Of a stretch of 64,000 nucleotides of DNA, positions 44,932 through 53,093 are shown piece after piece. The notes beneath the pieces are model-generated. The model did not search any database, was not told the DNA's origin, and saw only the letters and a program-made list of their open reading frames with translations. Position 1 is the first letter of the stretch. Every line of letters begins with the position of its first letter. A program made the translations under genes and the position numbers. Origin of the DNA: Pseudomonadota bacterium (GTDB taxonomy: Bacteria > Pseudomonadota > Alphaproteobacteria > Rhizobiales > Pleomorphomonadaceae); NCBI GenBank assembly GCA_023436885.1, contig JAEZHI010000004.1, forward strand, positions 310,001 through 374,000. Direction: 5' to 3'.

Positions 44932-44954
44932 CATCCCGGTGAAAACCCGGAATG
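44932..44954 (+). promoter_or_regulatory. Hairpin in the flagellin mRNA leader
   Basis: CATCCCGG (44932-44939) and CCGGAATG (44947-44954) form an 8-bp stem with one mismatch around TGAAAAC, ending 36 bases before the flagellin ATG. Leader hairpins in Caulobacter flagellin mRNA are the target of FlbT. A role here is inferred from the position and from flbT in the same locus. Confidence 0.4.
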
Positions 44955-44990
44955 TCCCATCTCACTAATCTACAAAAGGGACATACAAAA

Positions 44991-46016
44991 ATGGCCAGCC
45001 TTCTGACCAATGCCGCGGCAATGACCGCCCTCCAGACCCTCGCGTCCACCAACAAGTCGCTCGACACGACGCAGCACCGCATTTCCACCGGTCTGCGCAT
45101 CTCGTCGGCCGCTGATGGTGCCGCTTACTGGTCGATTGCGACCACCATGCGCTCCGACAACAAGTCGCTGTCTGCCGTGCAGGACAGCCTTGGTCTCGGC
45201 GCTGCTACGGTGGACGTGCAGTACACCGCCCTCGATGCTACCGTCGATCAGCTCACCGAAATCGGCAAGCTGCTCGTCAGCGCGAAGACGCCGGGCGTCA
45301 ACCGTGGCCAGATCCAGGAAGACATCAAGGCCCGTCTCGGCCAGATGGACTCCATCGCCTCTTCGTCTGTGTTCAACAGCGAAAACTGGCTGTCTGTCGA
45401 CTCGTCCGCCTCTGACTACAACAAGGACAAGTCGGTCGTCGCTTCCTTCTCGCGTGTTGGCGATGCCATCTCGATCGAAACGATCAAGGTCGACATCGAT
45501 CAGATCAAGCTCTACGACGCCAACGCCAGCGCAACCGCAGTCGGCACCGCGCCGACCGCCGACGCCGCGGGCGCCGCGCTTGGTGCTGTGAAGGTCGGCG
45601 GACAGGGTCTGTTCGACTCGCAGTGGGCGATTACGACTTCCGATGGTGCGGCAACGCCTGCCTATACGGCTCAGACGCTGTCGATCAAGGATCTCGACAT
45701 CTCCTCGCTGACCGACTCGGCTGCCGACCAGGAAAAGCTGTCGGCCTACATCTCGATCGTCGATGGTGCTCTTGGAAAACTGACCGACAGCGCCTCCAAC
45801 CTTGGCGCCGTCAAGAACCGCATCGATACGCAGAAGGACTTCGTCCAGGCGCTGACCGATGCCATCGGCCGCGGTATCGGCCAGCTCGTCGATGCCGACA
45901 TGAACGCTGAATCGACCCGCCTCCAGGCTCTGCAGACCCAGCAGCAGCTCGGTATCCAGGCGCTGTCGATCGCCAACTCCAACAGCCAGAACATCCTGTC
46001 GCTGTTCCGCGGCTGA
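44991..46016 (+). CDS. Flagellin
   Basis: 341 aa from ATG 44991 (AAAAGGG 12 bases ahead). N-domain: LQTLASTNKSLDTTQHRIST and GLRISSAADGAAYWSIATTM; C-domain: MNAESTRLQALQTQQQLGIQ and ALSIANSNSQNILSLFRG. The central variable part (about 150-240) is short and rich in Ala, Asp and Thr. Only one flagellin gene is present here, whereas rhizobia often carry several. The Ser/Thr in the middle are possible glycosylation sites for the adjacent SPINDLY-type enzyme. A strong terminator follows. Confidence 0.96.
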   Translation: MASLLTNAAAMTALQTLASTNKSLDTTQHRISTGLRISSAADGAAYWSIATTMRSDNKSLSAVQDSLGLGAATVDVQYTALDATVDQLTEIGKLLVSAKTPGVNRGQIQEDIKARLGQMDSIASSSVFNSENWLSVDSSASDYNKDKSVVASFSRVGDAISIETIKVDIDQIKLYDANASATAVGTAPTADAAGAALGAVKVGGQGLFDSQWAITTSDGAATPAYTAQTLSIKDLDISSLTDSAADQEKLSAYISIVDGALGKLTDSASNLGAVKNRIDTQKDFVQALTDAIGRGIGQLVDADMNAESTRLQALQTQQQLGIQALSIANSNSQNILSLFRG

Positions 46017-46045
46017 GCGACCACCACCCGCTCCAAGCCGTACGG

Positions 46046-46071
46046 AAGCCACGCCCTTCGGGGCGTGGCTT
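46046..46071 (+). terminator. Rho-independent terminator of flagellin
   Basis: AAGCCACGCCC (46046-46056) and GGGCGTGGCTT (46061-46071) form a perfect 11-bp stem closed by a TTCG tetraloop and followed by TTCTCTT. It lies 29 bases past the flagellin stop. Confidence 0.92.
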
Positions 46072-46182
46072 TTCTCTTGGCGGCAATGCTCGCGCAAGTT
46101 TGCCGAACGACACTCAGCAATACAGACCCCGGCCGGCAGCCGGCTCCGCCCTTGACGCAACGGACCGCATCGAGACCGACAA

Positions 46183-47844
46183 ATGACCGCTCGCGAACAC
46201 GCCGAAACTCTCTGGCTCAATCTCATGGACCTCGGTCCGCGGCGACTTGCCGCATTGGCACTGGTCGCCGTTGCCATGATGGCGCTCATCGCCGGGTCCG
46301 CTTACTACCTGAGCCGCCCGCAATACACCGTGCTCTATACGGGGCTCGAGAACGGCGATGCCTCGCGCATCGGCTCGGCCCTGACCGATGCTGGCATCTC
46401 CTTCGACGTCAGCACCGACGGCGCCACGGTCTATGTGACGCCGGCGCAAACCTCTCAGGCGCGCATGCTGCTGGCGGAAAAGGGCCTGCCGCGCAGTGCC
46501 GCTGCGGGTTACGAGTTGTTCAACGAGTTGGGGTCGCTGGGCCTTACCTCCTTCATGCAGGAAGTCACGCGTGTACGCGCCCTTGAAGGCGAACTCGCCC
46601 GCACTATTCAGACCATGAAGGGCGTCAAGGCAGCGCGCGTTCATATCGTTCTGCCCGATCGGGCTTCGTTCCGTCGCGACCAGCAGCCGCCATCGGCATC
46701 GGTGATCATTCGCACCGACGTGCCCGAAGATGTCCGCATGGCTGAAGCGATCCGTCAGCTGGTCGCCGGCGGTGTCCCCGGCCTTGGGGTCGATCACATC
46801 ACCGTTCTCGACACGGAAGGCTCCGTGCTCGCCTCGGGAGAAGACGCGACCAATCTGCCAGGCAGCAAAACCAACCGTCTCGAGCGCACTGTGGCGAACG
46901 GTATCGAGGCGAATATTCGCCACGCGCTGACCCCTTATCTCGGCCCGGACAACTTCCAGATCAGCGTCGCCACCGAGCTCAACACCGATCGCACACGGAC
47001 CAATCAGACTCTGTTCGACCCCGAGTCCCGGGTCGAGCGCTCGGTCCGCACAGTGCGCGAGAACGGCAACACGCAGAACTCCACCCAGGACCCGCCGACC
47101 ACCGTCGAACAAAATCTGCCTGAGGAAACCGTCCAGTCCACAAATCCCGGCGAACACTCCAGCGAAGAGAACCAGCGTCGCGAGGAGCTGACCAACTACG
47201 AGATATCGACGACGACCAAGGAAGTGATCAGCGACGGCTATCAGGTAAAGTCGCTTTCGGTTGCTCTCATTGTTAATCGCGCCCGCATCGCCCAGTCGCT
47301 CGGCGAAAACCCCACGGCAGAGGCGATCGATGCCCGTGTGACCGAGATGCGCAACTTGGCCGCTTCTGCAGCTGGCCTCAACGAAGGGCGCGGCGATCGC
47401 ATCCAGGTGACGGCCGTCGACTTCAACGACAGCTTCGGCAACATGCAGCCGGTGCCTCCGCTGACGTTCAAGGACGTCCTGCTCCGCCAGGCAGGCACCG
47501 TCATCAATGCCGTGGCCATCCTCGCCGTAGCCATGCTGCTTATCTGGTTCGGTCTGCGGCCGGCGATGAACGCCCTGCTGCCACGCCTCGAGTCCAAGGT
47601 TGAAGAACCGGAAGCGACCGCGGCTCTGGCTGCTGGCTCCGGAGAGGCCGTGGCGGCCATCGGTGGCGCCGGTCAGACGGCCCTGCCGACGGCTGAGCCT
47701 GGCGCCATGCAGCATTTGCTCGAGGATATGAATGCCCGCATGCGCAACTCGCCGCTGAAGGTGTTGGAGCAGCTCGTCGAAATGGACGAGGAGCAGGCCG
47801 CCAGCATCTTGAGGCAGTGGATGAGTGAAGAGGAGCCCGCCTGA
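46183..47844 (+). CDS. fliF: Flagellar MS-ring protein FliF
   Basis: 553 aa. N-terminal membrane helix (about 18-42), YscJ-like domain with YTVLYTGLENGDASRIGSAL and EGELARTIQTMKGVKAARVH, C-terminal membrane helix (about 445-465) and a cytoplasmic tail that binds FliG (LKVLEQLVEMDEEQAASILR). Base of the basal body. It opens the third plus-strand block; its stop overlaps the next start by one base. Confidence 0.97.
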   Translation: MTAREHAETLWLNLMDLGPRRLAALALVAVAMMALIAGSAYYLSRPQYTVLYTGLENGDASRIGSALTDAGISFDVSTDGATVYVTPAQTSQARMLLAEKGLPRSAAAGYELFNELGSLGLTSFMQEVTRVRALEGELARTIQTMKGVKAARVHIVLPDRASFRRDQQPPSASVIIRTDVPEDVRMAEAIRQLVAGGVPGLGVDHITVLDTEGSVLASGEDATNLPGSKTNRLERTVANGIEANIRHALTPYLGPDNFQISVATELNTDRTRTNQTLFDPESRVERSVRTVRENGNTQNSTQDPPTTVEQNLPEETVQSTNPGEHSSEENQRREELTNYEISTTTKEVISDGYQVKSLSVALIVNRARIAQSLGENPTAEAIDARVTEMRNLAASAAGLNEGRGDRIQVTAVDFNDSFGNMQPVPPLTFKDVLLRQAGTVINAVAILAVAMLLIWFGLRPAMNALLPRLESKVEEPEATAALAAGSGEAVAAIGGAGQTALPTAEPGAMQHLLEDMNARMRNSPLKVLEQLVEMDEEQAASILRQWMSEEEPA

Positions 47845-48476
47845 TGTTTCGGTCAGCTATCGACGTCCTCGCGGTTTTCGACCTCGATCGACCCGAGCCA
47901 CCTCCGGTCCCACTCGAAGCGGAGCCTCCGATAGAGCCCCTTGGCTACTCCATTGCCGAGGAAATCGAACGCCGCGTGAGCGAAGCCGTTGCCACGGCCA
48001 GGGCGGAAGAGCGCGCCGATGCCGAGTGGCAATTGACTGAGGCGCTCACCGAACAGGCAAATACGCTCCGCGCCGAGCAGGAAGCCGCCCGCAAGGTCTG
48101 GGTCGAGGAACAATCGGAGCGGATCGCCGGGGCCATAGGCGAACAAATAGGTGCGCTCAGCCAGCAGGTCGGCATTGCCGCGGGCCGCGCTCTCCGGCCA
48201 TTTCTCGTTGAACGGCTGGTTGATCGGTCGATCGAAGATCTTTCCGGCTGCATCACGCGACTGCTGACCGACAGCTCCGCGCCGGTGCTTGGCATTACCG
48301 GCCCGGCAGACCTCCTCGACCGGCTCGCCGAGAGACTGGGCGACCATGCAGCCGGCATCACTTTTCGTCCCGATGCCAAGGCTGACATCATCGTGACGGC
48401 CGGCGAAACCCTGATCGAGACCCGCCTCCAGGAATGGGTCGCCCGTCTCCTCCCGAATGAAGAGTGCGCACCATGA
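47844..48476 (+). CDS. fliH: FliH-like flagellar assembly protein
   Basis: 210 aa. A Pro/Glu-rich N-terminus (DLDRPEPPPVPLEAEPPIEP) is followed by a long helix (ERRVSEAVATARAEERADAE) and a C-terminal domain with ADIIVTAGETLIETRLQEWV, as in FliH/YscL (V-ATPase stator-like). It regulates FliI and anchors it to the C-ring via FliN. Position after fliF agrees with other rhizobia. Overlaps motB by ATGA. Confidence 0.8.
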   Translation: MFRSAIDVLAVFDLDRPEPPPVPLEAEPPIEPLGYSIAEEIERRVSEAVATARAEERADAEWQLTEALTEQANTLRAEQEAARKVWVEEQSERIAGAIGEQIGALSQQVGIAAGRALRPFLVERLVDRSIEDLSGCITRLLTDSSAPVLGITGPADLLDRLAERLGDHAAGITFRPDAKADIIVTAGETLIETRLQEWVARLLPNEECAP

Positions 48477-49834
48477 GTGCAGAGCCCCCGGAAATCGTCT
48501 TTGTTCGCCGGTCGCTGCACCGCAGGACGGAGGCACCCCACACAGGTGTCTGGAAGATCGCTTATGCGGATTTCATGACGGCGATGATGGCCTTTTTTCT
48601 GGTCATGTGGCTGATCAACGCGACCGATCAGAAGACACGCGAGGCTGTTGCCAGTTACTTCAATCCGATCAAGCTCGCCGAGGCGACAGTCGACAAGAAG
48701 GGACTGCGAGACCCGCTGGAAACGGAGAAGGAGGGAAAGCCCGACGGCAAGGAGCAGCGGTCGTCCGTGGAAAGCGTCGACCAGAATCTCAAGGGTTACA
48801 GTGAAACGCTCGACAAGCCGAACCAGCGCAAACCCCGCTATTCTGAAGCCGCGCTGTTCGAAGATCCCTATGCCGTGCTGGCCGCTCTGGTCGCGGGATC
48901 CGAGCCAGATCAGTCGGCCGATAACGTTGGGGCATTCGAGACGCTTGGCCAATCGGGAGAACCCGGCCTCAACGGCGGAGACGCCCAGCGCGATCCGTTC
49001 GACCCCGTTTACTGGAAAATGTCGCGAAAGCCGTCGCCGGACTCAAGCGAGACCAGCAATGCTGACCAAGACGCTACCGGCAAGACGTCTCAGGCGCAGG
49101 TCGCCGCGGTCAATGCCGCAGCCAAAGCAGATCTGGGTGTCAACCAGACCAACCCGCCGCCTGTTGAGTCTGCTGCTGATTCTGAAAAGCTCCAGTCGGC
49201 TGAGACCGTAGTAGCATCGGAAGTTAAGGGTGCCGTTTCCGCAAAGCAGGCGCCCCCTGTCGGCAGCTCGGACAATCCGGTTACTGCTCCCGCGGATTCA
49301 TCGGCTAACAATTCGGCTGACAAGCAAGCCGGGAGCCCACCCGTGGCAAGTCCAGCGACTGCCCCGCCCAAGGAGGGGCAAGAGGCGCAAGCGCTGGGAC
49401 GCGATATCAAGGCAGCCGTCGGCAATATTGGCCCGACACCTGGGATCGAGGTCACGGCAGCACCCGAAGGTCTTCTTGTCACGCTGATGGACGAGCGGAA
49501 GTTCGGCATGTTTGCCGTCGGCTCTGCCGAGCCGGAGCCTGAGCTCATCCGTACGATCGACGCCATCGGCAAACTGATAGGAGAACGGCCAGGCAAGATC
49601 GTTGTGCGAGGACATACCGATGCACGCCCGTTCCGCAACAAGGATTATGACAACTGGCGCCTGTCCACCGCGCGCGCTCATATGGCCTACTACATGCTGG
49701 TGCGCGGCGGCGTTCCCGAGGCGCGCTTCGAAAAAATCGAAGGCTATGCCGATCATTGGCTGAAGAATGCTGACGATCCGGAGGCGCCCGAGAACCGGCG
49801 CATTGAAATTCTCATCCGGGAGACGCCAGCATGA
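48473..49834 (+). CDS. motB: Flagellar motor stator protein MotB
   Basis: 453 aa from ATG 48473. Short cytoplasmic start, then the single membrane helix with the proton-binding Asp in WKIAYADFMTAMMAFFLVMW (about 31-50). A long, Ser/Ala/Pro-rich periplasmic linker (about 75-330) precedes the OmpA-like peptidoglycan-binding domain (KIVVRGHTDARPFRNKDYDN). It is longer than E. coli MotB (308 aa), as in rhizobia where MotC binds the periplasmic part. Overlaps motC by 4 bases. Confidence 0.95.
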   Translation: MSAEPPEIVFVRRSLHRRTEAPHTGVWKIAYADFMTAMMAFFLVMWLINATDQKTREAVASYFNPIKLAEATVDKKGLRDPLETEKEGKPDGKEQRSSVESVDQNLKGYSETLDKPNQRKPRYSEAALFEDPYAVLAALVAGSEPDQSADNVGAFETLGQSGEPGLNGGDAQRDPFDPVYWKMSRKPSPDSSETSNADQDATGKTSQAQVAAVNAAAKADLGVNQTNPPPVESAADSEKLQSAETVVASEVKGAVSAKQAPPVGSSDNPVTAPADSSANNSADKQAGSPPVASPATAPPKEGQEAQALGRDIKAAVGNIGPTPGIEVTAAPEGLLVTLMDERKFGMFAVGSAEPEPELIRTIDAIGKLIGERPGKIVVRGHTDARPFRNKDYDNWRLSTARAHMAYYMLVRGGVPEARFEKIEGYADHWLKNADDPEAPENRRIEILIRETPA

Positions 49835-51012
49835 TGCGCCGGATCCTTTTGGTCATCTCGTTGCTGGCCGGTGCGCCAGCGGCCGCAGACACGCCGGCAG
49901 AGAATATCCCTCCCTTCGAGATGGTCCGAACGCTGCAGACGCTGCAAGCGCAGATCGCCACTGGCAATGCTGCAGCCGTCACCGCCCAGCGCGAACTGCT
50001 GACCGTCATGGAACAAAGGTTCCTCGCCGCGCCTCCGTCGGTCTGGCAGGATGGTCGTAACGCGCGCGCTGCGGTCATCTACACACTCTCTGGCGGAAAT
50101 CCGCGTCTGATGCGCGGTCTCCTTGCCATCACACCGCCGATTGCCGTTGACGCCAATCTGGCTGCGGGCGCCCTCGCCTACATTGAGAACCGCGAGGATG
50201 AAGCGCAGAAGCGTCTGCTGCCTCTCGAAGCCCGCACGCTACCCATGTCGCTGGGTGGCCAAGTGGCTCTGGTCCAGGCCGGTCTTGTGGCACGCGAAGA
50301 TCTCAATCGAGCGATCAAGTTGCTCGACGATGCCCGCCTCTTGATGCCGGGAACGCTTGTCGAAGAAGCAGCCCTGCGCCGCGAAGTTTTTCTGGTTGCC
50401 CAGACAGGAAATCTAGACCGCTTTGAGTTTCTGTCTCGACAATATCTTCGGCGTTTCGGTACTTCGATCTACGCCGAGGATTTCCGCCAGCGCTTTGCGA
50501 CCGCGATCGCCCGGCTCGGCATCGCCGATGGAGATGATCGCTTCCCACGTCTTGAAGCAATTCTGAAATCATCGGACCCCGAAAACCAGCGAGCGCTGTT
50601 TCTTCAATTGGCGCAGGCGGCCGTCGTACACGGCAAGCTCACCACGGCACGTTCGGCGGCAAGTGATGCGGCGAAGCTGTCCCCGATTGGTGGTGGCGAT
50701 GCAATGCGGGCTGGGCTTTACGACGCTGCCGCATCGATCGCCACAGGTAACGACATCGGCGAGGTCCAGATGCGTCTTGCCAGCCTTAATAGCCGTCAGC
50801 TCGGCCGACGCGATGCAGACCTTCTCGATGCGGCCACGGCAGTTGCAACTGCCGTGGCTGAGGTGCCGGACGAACCGGTTCCGCTTGAGACAATCTCTGC
50901 GGTCGCGGCCGACAGCAAGCGTGGGGAAGCCTGGGTAACCGGTACCATGCGAAAGGCCGAGGCGGATATTTCAACTGCCGACGCTCTCCTGGAAAAGGCA
51001 AATGGCCCATGA
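49831..51012 (+). CDS. motC: Flagellar motor protein MotC
   Basis: 393 aa with signal peptide (about 1-20, LLAGAPAAADT). Chemotaxis/motility MotC features: PPFEMVRTLQTLQAQIATGN, LMRGLLAITPPIAVDANLAA and SRQYLRRFGTSIYAEDFRQR. In Sinorhizobium this periplasmic protein stabilises MotB and tunes motor speed. motE at 39956 encodes its chaperone. Overlaps motD by 4 bases. Confidence 0.93.
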   Translation: MMRRILLVISLLAGAPAAADTPAENIPPFEMVRTLQTLQAQIATGNAAAVTAQRELLTVMEQRFLAAPPSVWQDGRNARAAVIYTLSGGNPRLMRGLLAITPPIAVDANLAAGALAYIENREDEAQKRLLPLEARTLPMSLGGQVALVQAGLVAREDLNRAIKLLDDARLLMPGTLVEEAALRREVFLVAQTGNLDRFEFLSRQYLRRFGTSIYAEDFRQRFATAIARLGIADGDDRFPRLEAILKSSDPENQRALFLQLAQAAVVHGKLTTARSAASDAAKLSPIGGGDAMRAGLYDAAASIATGNDIGEVQMRLASLNSRQLGRRDADLLDAATAVATAVAEVPDEPVPLETISAVAADSKRGEAWVTGTMRKAEADISTADALLEKANGP

Positions 51013-52241
51013 CCAGAATTGATCCCCAGCTTGCGGCTCCCACAGGCGAGAAACCCGCAGAAAAAACACTCGGTAAGGCCGGAGCGAAGGACGGAGACAG
51101 CCGCCAGGCGGCATTCCGGTCACTGATGCACCAGCTTGGCGGTCATGGAAAGGCAGAGAAGATCACTGGCAAAGAGGCCAAAGAGCTATCCGGAGAGCCG
51201 TTCAAACGTGACGTGCCGGCCGGTCGCAACCGTACGGCTTTGAAGGACAACAAGACGGAAGACCCAACAACCGAGTCTACATCCGCCCTCGCCGCAACGG
51301 AAACTGGCGCTGCCGGCGAGCCGATCCTTAGTTTGCAGCATCTTCTTGGAGGTGGCGCTACAGACTCCTCGGTAAAGGCTGCCCCCACCCTCGACCTCTC
51401 GGCCTTGGTTTCCGGCCATGCCGGCGAGCACGATGCACCCGCTGGAAAGCCTGAAAAGATTGTCGACACGACCGCCGGTCGCCTTGGCAGATCGGTAGGC
51501 CCGGTATTGCCGAATACGGCGGACCTCGCTCTTACGCATGGCGACGCCGACGCTTCGTCAACGAGTGATGCGACCGATCCATTCTCGGCATTGTCTTCGC
51601 TCCTGAACCGGACAGCGGATAACTCGGCCGAGCCCGAGCCTGCGGACGCGGCTCCGATCAAAATGTCCGTCGTCACGCGCGAGACCCATTTCGAGCCCGT
51701 AGCCAGGCTTTCACCCGTCCAGCAAATCACGACAGTTGTCGGCAAGGAACTGACCGCCATGGCTGAACCCGTCAGGAGCGAGGCTGGGCCGCAATCAATC
51801 GAGACCTCACGCCATTCCTCTGGTCCCCTAAAGGTGCTGCATCTGAAGCTTGAGCCGGAAGACCTCGGGGCCGTCGTTCTCAAGATGCGGCTTGTCGACA
51901 AATCGCTTGAGCTTGAGGTGGTGGCCTCCAGGCAGGAAACGGCTGATCTGCTGGCCAAGGATAAGGAAGCGCTGACACGAGCCCTGCGCGGATCCGGCTA
52001 TTCGGCAGATGTTGTCTCGATCTCCACTTCAACGTCTCCTGACCTCGGCCAGACGGGTGCTGACGCTCGATCCGGCGCGAATACCTCGTCGGGGCAGTCT
52101 GGCGCACAGGCCGGTAGTAATCGAGGCTCCAACGACCCCGCTGGAAGCGGTGGTCGACCACCAGCCCGCCCACAGCCATCAGAAGGAGTGACCCATGAGG
52201 AAACCGGTCCTGGCCGTTCTGGCGGCGATCTCTATCTTTAG
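51009..52241 (+). CDS. motD: MotD, hook-length control protein FliK homologue
   Basis: 410 aa, low-complexity and hydrophilic for the first 250 residues (Asp, Ala, Ser, Glu-rich), then the FliK C-terminal domain: PLKVLHLKLEPEDLGAVVLK and ELEVVASRQETADLLAKDKE (about 275-345). A Gly/Ser-rich tail follows. In rhizobia MotD was first named as a motor protein and is now viewed as FliK. Its last 47 bases overlap the next gene in another frame. Confidence 0.88.
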   Translation: MTRIDPQLAAPTGEKPAEKTLGKAGAKDGDSRQAAFRSLMHQLGGHGKAEKITGKEAKELSGEPFKRDVPAGRNRTALKDNKTEDPTTESTSALAATETGAAGEPILSLQHLLGGGATDSSVKAAPTLDLSALVSGHAGEHDAPAGKPEKIVDTTAGRLGRSVGPVLPNTADLALTHGDADASSTSDATDPFSALSSLLNRTADNSAEPEPADAAPIKMSVVTRETHFEPVARLSPVQQITTVVGKELTAMAEPVRSEAGPQSIETSRHSSGPLKVLHLKLEPEDLGAVVLKMRLVDKSLELEVVASRQETADLLAKDKEALTRALRGSGYSADVVSISTSTSPDLGQTGADARSGANTSSGQSGAQAGSNRGSNDPAGSGGRPPARPQPSEGVTHEETGPGRSGGDLYL

Positions 52242-52770
52242 TTCCGCTGGCTTCGCTGTCGCGGAAGAGTTGACCATCTGCGAACGAGAGATGCGCGCTG
52301 CGGCTGACGAGTTTCGCATTCCGCTCGGCGTCCTCTACGCTGTCGGCATGACCGAGAGCGGCGGCAAGAAGGGATTGCAGCCCCTGGCCATGAACATCGC
52401 CGGCAAGCCTTATGTTGCTTCCAGCCTCGCCGACGCCTTGTCTCGCTTCGAAAAGGAACAGTCCCGGGGCGTCAAGTTGATTGACCTTGGCTGCATGCAG
52501 ATCAACCATCATTATCACGGTGGACGTTTCGCCTCTGTGGCTGAGATGTTCGACCCTCACAAGAACGTCCAATATGCCGCTCGCTTCCTCAACGAGCTTC
52601 GCGCCCGCCATGACACATGGACGATGGCGGTCGCGCGCTATCACGCCGGACCGAACAACAATCCCGCCCAGAAGCAGTATGTCTGCCTCGTCATAGGAAA
52701 CATGGTGAGGAGCGGTTTCGGTGCCTGGACGCCCAGTTCTGCGGCCTTTTGTGGCAAGAAAACGGGTTGA
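52195..52770 (+). CDS. Flagellar-cluster lytic transglycosylase (SltF-like)
   Basis: 191 aa with a signal peptide (about 1-24, ISIFSSAGFAVA). SLT domain: catalytic Glu in LYAVGMTESGGKKG (about 45-58), then GCMQINHHYHGGRFASVAEM and DTWTMAVARYHAGPNNNP. AAGGAG precedes the ATG, which lies inside the end of motD (47-base overlap). It probably opens peptidoglycan for the rod, compensating for the FlgJ here that lacks a muramidase half. Rhodobacter SltF is a known parallel. Confidence 0.85.
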   Translation: MRKPVLAVLAAISIFSSAGFAVAEELTICEREMRAAADEFRIPLGVLYAVGMTESGGKKGLQPLAMNIAGKPYVASSLADALSRFEKEQSRGVKLIDLGCMQINHHYHGGRFASVAEMFDPHKNVQYAARFLNELRARHDTWTMAVARYHAGPNNNPAQKQYVCLVIGNMVRSGFGAWTPSSAAFCGKKTG

Positions 52771-53093
52771 ACAGAGTAAGCTCTCCACAAGCATGTTGCC
52801 TCGTAGAGCACCCGCAAGGCTTGACCTGCGATTGGATGAGCGTATACATAAATTCCATTATGAACGCACAATGAACTACATTGGCAACAGTGCGTAATTT
52901 TATCGAATTTTTCGATAGTTAATCCTGGCGTTTGTCATACAAATTGCAGCGATAGAATTTCCACATACATAAACACATTTCCAGAAGCATGCCGGATACA
53001 TACGGCAACAAGTTGACCAATCTACACTTCTCAACCTAGCTTGTTTTCGACGTTGATCTTTACCACCAGGACGATTGACGGGGAATGTGAGCT
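52771..53093. other. Intergenic region before the flagellar regulator, 323 bp
   Basis: AT-rich compared with the surroundings. It contains a perfect dyad at 52901-52917 (TATCGAA-TTT-TTCGATA) and must hold the promoter of ftcR/rem. I see no terminator hairpin right after the transglycosylase gene and no gene. Confidence 0.6.
52901..52917. promoter_or_regulatory. 17-bp perfect dyad upstream of ftcR/rem
   Basis: TATCGAA (52901-52907), TTT, TTCGATA (52911-52917). Perfect 7-bp inverted repeat in an AT-rich region, 177 bases before the regulator start. Candidate operator; in Sinorhizobium rem is switched on by the LuxR-type VisN/VisR, which is not encoded in this window. The binding protein is unknown. 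Confidence 0.4.

Noticed and set aside
44932..44954. Flagellin leader hairpin as a second copy of the palindromic repeat at 27395
   Set aside because: It shares CGGTGAA with the repeat arm, but lacks the flanking GCAATTCC and AGAGCAT blocks; a chance resemblance is more likely.
44970..46289. 439-codon minus-strand ORF opposite flagellin
   Set aside because: Arg/Gly/Val-rich with no domain pattern; the flagellin frame on the plus strand explains the DNA.
46114..47715. 533-codon minus-strand ORF opposite fliF
   Set aside because: Complement of fliF, low-complexity composition and no start context.
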